Assembly (NCBI GenBank): GCA_900754435.1
Contig: CAAECT010000134.1
Coordinates: forward strand, 1-13,093
DNA length: 13,093 nucleotides
Source: an uncultured Collinsella sp.
GTDB taxonomy: Bacteria > Actinomycetota > Coriobacteriia > Coriobacteriales > Coriobacteriaceae
Direction: 5' to 3'
Made by a program: the position numbers and the translations under genes. Positions 8,092-13,093 of the stretch are shown here, piece after piece. The stretch's first letter is position 1. Each line of letters opens with the position of its first letter. The notes under the pieces are model-generated. The model was not told where the DNA came from. It worked only from the letters and a program-made list of their open reading frames with translations, and searched no databases.

Positions 8092-9744
8092 TCATTTACC
8101 CTGGTACATGCTGCCTAAATCCACTACCCCTTCTACCGCGCCGACCATCTCGTCATCGTGAGAGACAACGATGATCAGCTGGCTTTGCTTGTTGCGCTTA
8201 ACATAGGCCGCAAGCTCGGCGCGGCTTACAGCGTCTAACCCAGTCGTGGGCTCGTCGAGTACCAAAACTGACGACTTGCGTGAAATCGCCGACCATAAGT
8301 ACACTCGGCGCAGCTCACCGCCCGAAAGCGCGGAGCAACGTTTCCCGAGCAACTCCTTCACGCTGTTTTCCAGCGAAAGTAGGCCATCTACACCCCGGTG
8401 ATAGGAAGAAAAGGGCGTGTCGAAATACTCTAACAGCTCTTTCACCGTTTCGTCCGGCGCGAAGCACGACTGTGGGCAGCACGATATCTCTCTCGCACGT
8501 ATGTAATCCAAGTCGCATTCTTCGATTGGCACGCCGTTGTATTTTACTTTGCCTTTCGATGAGTATAGCCCGAGTATCAAGTAAAGAAGTGACGTCTTGC
8601 CTCTTCCGTTTTCCCCAACTATGCAATATGTACCAGGACCGGAAAACTTGAAAGAAAACCCGCCGAGGACCTCTCGGACAGATCCGTCTGGAAGGGCAAC
8701 CGAGAATTCCAAATCAGATACCGAAATGTCATTTATTTCATCGAGTTTAGCTAAATCGGTCCGATTCCACCCCGATCTCTCCTTTTCTCTCGTCGCGATA
8801 GCCGTCCTATCCCATGATGCTTTGGCATCTTGATAGGATTTGAACAATGACATCATACTTTTCAAAGTCTTAAAGAGAACCGCGAAGTATGTACCGATGA
8901 TAGTGTACTCGCCTATTGACATAGTTCCGTTAATGATTCGTACTCCGGAAACAACAAGTATCACCGCTTGAAACAACGCTGCGAAAAGACCATCGAGCGA
9001 TGTCAGAGAATATGATAGCTTTCCGGAGCGCATAACTTTGGGAAAATAGCTCTTAAACCCAGCGTCGAGCGCTTGTTCGCTCTTGCCGTACGAAGATGTC
9101 AGTTGAATGTTGAGAATCTGATTAAGCTGCGATGCAATTGCGGCGTAAAAGGCGCTGTCCGCCTCTTTCTTCTCATACGTGACCCTATACAAAAGTTTCC
9201 TCAACCCAGTAATTACACAGAAATACACGATGAGGAGAATGATGGAAAACACCGCGAGAGTTGAATCAATTGACCATATGATAAGCAATACGATGGGAAT
9301 GGCTACAATGGACAGCGGCGCACTGATAAAATTCGCCAAAACGAAGGATGAGACCACGCTGGAGTCGGAAATAATCCGTTGCGTTGTATAGGCTGGATCG
9401 ATGGTCCGACTCACCAAGTAATCGTCTCTTTCAAAACGCAAGACGGCCTCCCTGAGAAGATCAAAGGAAAGTCTCGTGGTTATGCGAATGGAAAGTGTTC
9501 CTGCAAAATAAGTAAAGAGGGTGGAGAAAACTCCTATTGACGCAACCAGGAGCGCGAAGAGTACGGCGTCTCTTTCGCTGCGGTTACCGAGAAGAAAATC
9601 TAAGAATTTCCCGTTCACGTATGGCATGGCATAGGAGAGAGCGGTTCCAATCACCGTGATAGCAATGAAGACGAAAGCCCCTTTTGCTCTGATGAACCTC
9701 GAGAGAACGCATCGAATCAAGGAAGGCCCCAATCTACCCGCCAC
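8092..9744 (-). CDS. ABC transporter half-molecule, permease plus ATPase (probable peptide exporter)
   Basis: 550 aa with the layout of a type I exporter half-transporter that works as a dimer in the membrane. The first ~320 residues hold about six hydrophobic segments (near 23-43, 61-82, 133-157, 160-182, 250-271, 278-300). The ATPase domain has Walker A GENGRGKTS (377-385), Q-loop Gln425, signature LSGGE (473-477), Walker B VLVLDE (493-498) and H-loop His529. All catalytic motifs look intact. There is no N-terminal C39 peptidase domain, so it would not cut the leader itself. The start is a GTG with a stop two codons upstream and no clear Shine-Dalgarno, so it could begin at a later TTG. It lies opposite to the RiPP operon but within the same AT-richer island. 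I infer export of, or immunity to, the modified peptides. Confidence 0.85.
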   Translation of the reverse strand: MAGRLGPSLIRCVLSRFIRAKGAFVFIAITVIGTALSYAMPYVNGKFLDFLLGNRSERDAVLFALLVASIGVFSTLFTYFAGTLSIRITTRLSFDLLREAVLRFERDDYLVSRTIDPAYTTQRIISDSSVVSSFVLANFISAPLSIVAIPIVLLIIWSIDSTLAVFSIILLIVYFCVITGLRKLLYRVTYEKKEADSAFYAAIASQLNQILNIQLTSSYGKSEQALDAGFKSYFPKVMRSGKLSYSLTSLDGLFAALFQAVILVVSGVRIINGTMSIGEYTIIGTYFAVLFKTLKSMMSLFKSYQDAKASWDRTAIATREKERSGWNRTDLAKLDEINDISVSDLEFSVALPDGSVREVLGGFSFKFSGPGTYCIVGENGRGKTSLLYLILGLYSSKGKVKYNGVPIEECDLDYIRAREISCCPQSCFAPDETVKELLEYFDTPFSSYHRGVDGLLSLENSVKELLGKRCSALSGGELRRVYLWSAISRKSSVLVLDEPTTGLDAVSRAELAAYVKRNKQSQLIIVVSHDDEMVGAVEGVVDLGSMYQGK

Positions 9745-10059
9745 AAAACATCAATCACTGATACCTTACACCTCAACACAACAGGAGCGAAGATTTGCCA
9801 ATGAGACTGCTTTAAGATTGCCTTGGGCCAATACGATCTCAAGCTCTTCCTACAAGAGAGTCGGAATCGGACATCTCCTCCGACGAACCTGGCAATCGGG
9901 CGGTTGAAATATCTTTTTCAACCGCCCGATTGCCACAATAGATTTGAGCATCCGCCCACAAACGTCCGCGTTTTATACCCATCAAATCCTTTGCCTTTTG
10001 TCGTCTAGACTAGAAAAATCGCTCGAAATAACGCAACCGGCCTGCTCGCTTGAAGAAAC
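9745..10059. other. Intergenic region upstream of the ABC gene
   Basis: About 315 bp without a gene. The ABC promoter should lie here on the - strand, but no good -35/-10 pair is seen. The main feature is the perfect hairpin at 9891-9934. Confidence 0.5.
9891..9934. repeat. Perfect 19-bp inverted repeat (hairpin)
   Basis: GGCAATCGGGCGGTTGAAA (9891-9909) pairs exactly with 9916-9934 across a 6-nt loop. No T-run follows on either strand, so it is not a standard Rho-independent terminator, although it could block transcription from the methyltransferase remnant into the ABC gene. Its perfect pairing and GC-rich arms in AT-richer surroundings also fit a recent palindromic insertion or a recombination scar. 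Confidence 0.6.
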
Positions 10060-10709
10060 CTAAGCCCGTAACGTAGATGTGCAAACTTCCGAAACGCCTT
10101 GCGCGGCATAGTGCGTATAAACTTCGTCAACCGCCTCAGAAATATCTGAGTATCGCGCCGGGTCAAAAGCATACGATGTCGCAGCTATACCCTGCACCCA
10201 TTCGGAACGCGGATTAATTGAATAGCCACACAGCATCATCATACATGCATCTAGACCTGATTTCCCAAGTATCCGACGTATTGATGAGAGCATCGCGGGT
10301 CGCCCCTGCACCATCGTCGTCACCCCTATTAGCAGTATTTACCGTTTTTCTCTAAATGCGTATCGCCACCCTTAAGAATACGAAGTGTTTTATCCAGACC
10401 CGATTGTCCTCCATCTCAAACGAAGGGATAAGGAATCTCATCCGGAATCGGCAGTAACGGAGGATTCACAACGACAAGCGAAAAACATGAGTCATCTCTC
10501 AGAGGGGAGTAAAGGCTCCCCTCAAGCACCCTAGTTTCGTCATCCAAAGAGTTGATGGCAGTGTTTTTCTTACAAAGGTCGACAACAAAAGGGTTGATTT
10601 CTACAGATGTTACATCCATGCCACAGTTGGTAAGTATCAGGCCCTGTATTCTGGGGCCAGAACACAAATCGAGAGCCTTCCGTGCGCTCTGCGGTGTAAG
10701 GCGCCAATC
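10060..10709 (-). pseudogene. Broken class I SAM-dependent methyltransferase gene
   Basis: Read on the - strand, the pieces form one methyltransferase. From 10709: LTPQSARKALDLCSG (motif I), DVTSVEINPFVVDL (motif II), EGSLYSP, then VVVNPPLLPIP (motif IV). After IPYPFV an in-frame TGA (10416-10418) interrupts what reads on as DGGQSGLDKTLRILKGG; such proteins have Gly (GGA) there, so this is a nonsense change. A frameshift at about 10335-10345 then moves to the frame LLIGVTTMVQGRP, which continues to the TAG at 10060. Motif I is SGPRI where SGTGI is expected, losing the second Gly. The N-terminal part is missing; a TGA at 10710-10712 closes the frame. Three kinds of damage indicate a dead gene. 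The original substrate is unknown, and joining the two parts is my inference. Confidence 0.65.
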
Positions 10710-11009
10710 TCAGCAAATCTGTCCCACAATACTGCGCTGAAGAACAAGACGGAACCCCTGAGCCAAACTCCCCTATACCTTATTAAGGCTAAGACAGGCA
10801 AGTTCACGCACCCGGCATATTCCAGAATAACATCCTATTGTTTTAGATGCTCTACAAGCATGAACAGCCGCGAATCGGAAAGATCTTCTAGTTTCGCCCC
10901 GACTGACCGCCAAGGGCCAAAATGGCCCCTCCATCCCCGGGCGACTGGCTCTGGCGCGCCGAGGAGTGTCCCCAAGTGCCGGCAGAAAAGGAACGTCCCT
11001 ATCTGCCGG
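10710..11009. other. Right edge of the island: gene scrap and palindrome
   Basis: About 300 bp without an intact gene. A - strand frame ends KLEDLSDSRLFMLVEHLKQ at a TAG (10835-10837) and reads like a protein C-terminus of about 20 residues, but nothing upstream of it is coding-like. GC content rises sharply after about 10.86 kb, marking the return to backbone. A palindrome adjoining the FHA stop follows. Confidence 0.35.
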
Positions 11010-11010
11010 C
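10978..11010. repeat. Inverted repeat at the 3' end of the intact FHA gene
   Basis: The arms GCCGGCAGA (10978-10986) and TCTGCCGGC (11002-11010) are exact reverse complements with a 15-nt loop. The right arm overlaps the last base of the FHA stop codon. It probably forms a 3' hairpin on the FHA transcript. It may be a REP-type unit: a GTCCC-containing core also occurs in the repeat after the other FHA copy, though the arms differ. Confidence 0.5.
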
Positions 11011-11948
11011 TAGAGGGCACCGAAGAGAATGGCGTAGGTAGTGGATTCGCCGAGCTTGAGCTCGTCGCCGGGATTGAGCTGGGCGGAACGGCCGGGCTCG
11101 ACCTGAATGCAGACGCGCGTGGCCCCGTTTACCACCACGGTTCCGTTGGTGGACGACAAGTCCTCGACATGCCAGATATTTTGAGCATCGCACCAGATAT
11201 GGGCATGGCGGGCCGAGACATCGTCGCCGACGTCGGTAATATCGCCCTCACCAGTGGCCAGCGCGCCAATCTCAACACCCTGCTCACTCGGCTGAATCCA
11301 GCGCGGGGCGCTCACGACAAAACTGTTTTGTACGCGCAGCAAGCCCAAGGGGTGCGCCGGGGCGGGTTCGCGTTCGCCCGCGGTCATCGACATGCCAAGC
11401 GAACGCGGCGTGGATGTGCCTCCGCCACAGGTCGCGTGCGCGTAGTCGATGGCATAGTTCACCGAGGACCGCACATCCGCCGAACAACCGACGGCGAAAA
11501 ATAGCACCAGCACGGCCTTGGCGCGCTCGGCGGGCATGAGTTCCGCCGCCTGGGACAGGCGATCGAGCGCGTTGCGATAGAGATTCGTGTCCTGGTGGCA
11601 CTCTTCGAGCGCGCGTACCATCGGTTCACCTGCAGGACCGCACACCATATTGATCACAGCCGTGGAGTCCATGGGATTGCGCTGGCGCAGGGCCAGTTGC
11701 GACATAATACGCGCAGCCGAGGTACCGTATTCGGCAAAGTAGCGCTGCTGAAGCGTGCCGACCGGCGCGCGAACGATAAAGCGGGAAACCCAAGAGCGAT
11801 CGGCGGCTCGGCTCTGCGGGCTGCGGCCGTCGGCGAGCGGACGGGACGAAAGCACCAAGCCGCACAGCTCGATATGGCTCAGATGCGCTGCGCGCTTAAA
11901 GATGTCAAACATGGCCCCGCATGGGGTGAGCTCAACTTGAGATGCCAT
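11010..11948 (-). CDS. FHA-domain protein, partner of the upstream Ser/Thr kinase
   Basis: 312 aa. The C-terminal ~110 residues form a forkhead-associated domain, which binds phosphothreonine peptides: the conserved SARHAHIW (245-252) and STNGT (266-270) are present. The N-terminal ~200 residues are mainly helical in appearance with no recognised domain, and no signal peptide or transmembrane segment is seen, so it is probably cytoplasmic. The ATG at 11948 has a perfect AGGAGG (11957-11962) with 8-nt spacing, lying inside the end of the kinase gene, whose stop is 3 nt before this start. The two genes are therefore almost surely co-transcribed and translationally coupled. The likely role is to bind targets phosphorylated by that kinase. 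A diverged 3' copy lies at 4265-4696. Confidence 0.88.
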   Translation of the reverse strand: MASQVELTPCGAMFDIFKRAAHLSHIELCGLVLSSRPLADGRSPQSRAADRSWVSRFIVRAPVGTLQQRYFAEYGTSAARIMSQLALRQRNPMDSTAVINMVCGPAGEPMVRALEECHQDTNLYRNALDRLSQAAELMPAERAKAVLVLFFAVGCSADVRSSVNYAIDYAHATCGGGTSTPRSLGMSMTAGEREPAPAHPLGLLRVQNSFVVSAPRWIQPSEQGVEIGALATGEGDITDVGDDVSARHAHIWCDAQNIWHVEDLSSTNGTVVVNGATRVCIQVEPGRSAQLNPGDELKLGESTTYAILFGAL

Positions 11949-11951
11949 GAC

Positions 11952-13093
11952 CTAGGCCTCCTTGGTCGTAGAAATAGAATCGGACGATACTTCGACAGGT
12001 CCGCCAAAAGTACGGGCAGCTGCGGCTCCACCGGCAAGCGGAGTCGCCATCTGGGCTTTTGTGCGTCGCGGTGCCGAAACGGGAAGTTCAAAGGCAAAGC
12101 CCATCGCAAGCAAAAACCACGTAAGCGTATAGGTTGCAACCAGAGCGGCAACAAGGCCGCCCATCACGGCGCGTTGGGAAAATACGCTACATGCAGCCAC
12201 AACCAACACCGGAACCTCGCAGGCAGAAAGCGCAAGCACACCCTGCAGGAACCCCGAGCGCCGATTGCGCGCAAATGCCCCCGTGACAACGCCGGCTATG
12301 CCTGGCAGTGCCAACGCCAGTGCGGCAATAATACCCGGTAGCGACCCAGACCACACGAGCGATCCCAAAGTCGCCGTCACGCGGGCGCCCGACGCCAGCA
12401 GCGCGGCCGAAACCACGACCACAGCCCAAACCACGCTGCAAACGACCGCCGCACCGATCATCGCCGTGCGACGAACCGCGCGGCCGGACGCATCCATGGG
12501 GCACGGCGTGAGGGGCTCGCCGCGGAGCGAACGACCGACATTTTGCGCATAGTGGTCACAAAACGCCGAGAGCGCCGCCTCGACCGCCGCCGGCTCGGGA
12601 CGATCTTTTTGATGGCTGGACAGACAGGCCATCACCACGTCGAACAGCTGGGCATCGACAAACGCCAGCGCATCGCGTAGCTCTTCGGAATCCGGCTCAA
12701 GCCCTAGCTGCTGGGCCTGCTCGGCCGCGGCGAGCGCCACATCGGGCTCACGACGAAGCAGCTGAGTCAAATCACAACCGGGCGCATGGGCACCAATGGG
12801 ATAGCCGGGCCGCGTGTCCATCTTGAGACGGTAGGGGCTCGCGATGTCGCGCGTCTTTTTGCGCGAACCCGAGGTGCCCGAAGTGCTCGGCGCGGCTTCG
12901 TATGGCGCGACGCCGGCAATGAGCTCGTAAACCGTGCTTGCCGCGGCATAGACGTCAATCGCCGGCGACATACGCAAAGCGCGCAGATCGGGAATATCGT
13001 CGGTGAGCATCTCGGGCGGGGCATAGGCAACCGTCGCGCGACGCAGCGTGGCATAACGCTCCGTAAACGACGCCTTGCCGCCGGTACCGGCCA
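11952..13093 (-). CDS. Membrane Ser/Thr protein kinase, C-terminal part (5' end outside window)
   Basis: The open frame runs off the window end and gives the last 379 residues. The visible part starts in the activation segment: YAPPE (the APE motif of subdomain VIII) at residues 23-27, then DVYAAASTVYELIAG (subdomain IX) and the DRP of subdomain XI near 163. The catalytic loop and ATP-binding lobe lie outside. After the kinase domain come four hydrophobic segments (about 210-236, 249-272, 281-303, 309-337) and a short cytoplasmic tail, so the kinase is anchored by several membrane passes rather than the single pass common in PknB-type enzymes. No PASTA repeats are present. Its stop is 3 nt before the FHA gene. 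Targets are unknown. Confidence 0.85.
   Translation of the reverse strand, partial: AGTGGKASFTERYATLRRATVAYAPPEMLTDDIPDLRALRMSPAIDVYAAASTVYELIAGVAPYEAAPSTSGTSGSRKKTRDIASPYRLKMDTRPGYPIGAHAPGCDLTQLLRREPDVALAAAEQAQQLGLEPDSEELRDALAFVDAQLFDVVMACLSSHQKDRPEPAAVEAALSAFCDHYAQNVGRSLRGEPLTPCPMDASGRAVRRTAMIGAAVVCSVVWAVVVVSAALLASGARVTATLGSLVWSGSLPGIIAALALALPGIAGVVTGAFARNRRSGFLQGVLALSACEVPVLVVAACSVFSQRAVMGGLVAALVATYTLTWFLLAMGFAFELPVSAPRRTKAQMATPLAGGAAAARTFGGPVEVSSDSISTTKEA

Noticed and set aside
10860..11504. A 214-codon + strand open frame over the FHA gene
   Set aside because: It is an antisense shadow of the FHA gene; the same kind of frame appears over the truncated copy at 4250-4723 because the DNA is duplicated.
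11595..12341. A 248-codon + strand open frame
   Set aside because: It crosses the coupled kinase-FHA junction in antisense, is rich in Arg, Gly and His, and has no recognisable domain.

Overview
The window looks like a chromosomal segment of a GC-rich anaerobic actinobacterium, most likely a Coriobacteriia member close to Collinsella. This is inferred from the pyruvate:ferredoxin oxidoreductase, the GC-rich codon use, and the Ser/Thr kinase-FHA pair; no marker gene settles it. GC-rich backbone flanks a visibly more AT-rich accessory island at about 5.0-10.85 kb.

Left backbone (1-3784): the 3' end of an unrecognised + strand gene converges on nifJ (- strand, complete, 1,179 aa). A strong bidirectional hairpin separates them. 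nifJ has a long upstream region that contains a perfect 16-bp palindrome. Right backbone (11010-13093): the 3' part of a membrane Ser/Thr protein kinase gene is followed 3 nt later by an FHA-domain gene (- strand, translationally coupled).

Island (about 4.26-11.0 kb): its left edge carries a diverged copy of the last 143 codons of the FHA gene, so the island lies between direct repeats of about 430 bp. Both FHA 3' ends are followed at once by a palindrome; the left one has perfect 22-bp arms. Inside is a peptide (RiPP) locus of the ranthipeptide type: a radical SAM/SPASM maturase resembling SCIFF maturases, two small precursors with the same MKHIHP leader start, a 35-aa single-pass membrane peptide, and a terminator. 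An ABC exporter half-transporter lies on the opposite strand. Each precursor core is three repeats of Cys-x(2-5)-Asp-aromatic/aliphatic-Cys-x(2-3)-Asp, so each of the six aligned Cys is followed by an Asp 3-6 residues later. This suggests Cys-to-Asp thioether cross-links of the freyrasin kind, in a paired layout I do not recognise. No leader peptidase is visible.

The rest of the island is debris: an IS110-like transposase N-terminal fragment, a methyltransferase pseudogene with a nonsense codon, a frameshift and a damaged SAM motif, a perfect 19-bp hairpin, and small coding-like scraps. The island was probably acquired by transfer and is partly decayed, but the RiPP genes and the ABC gene are open and look functional.
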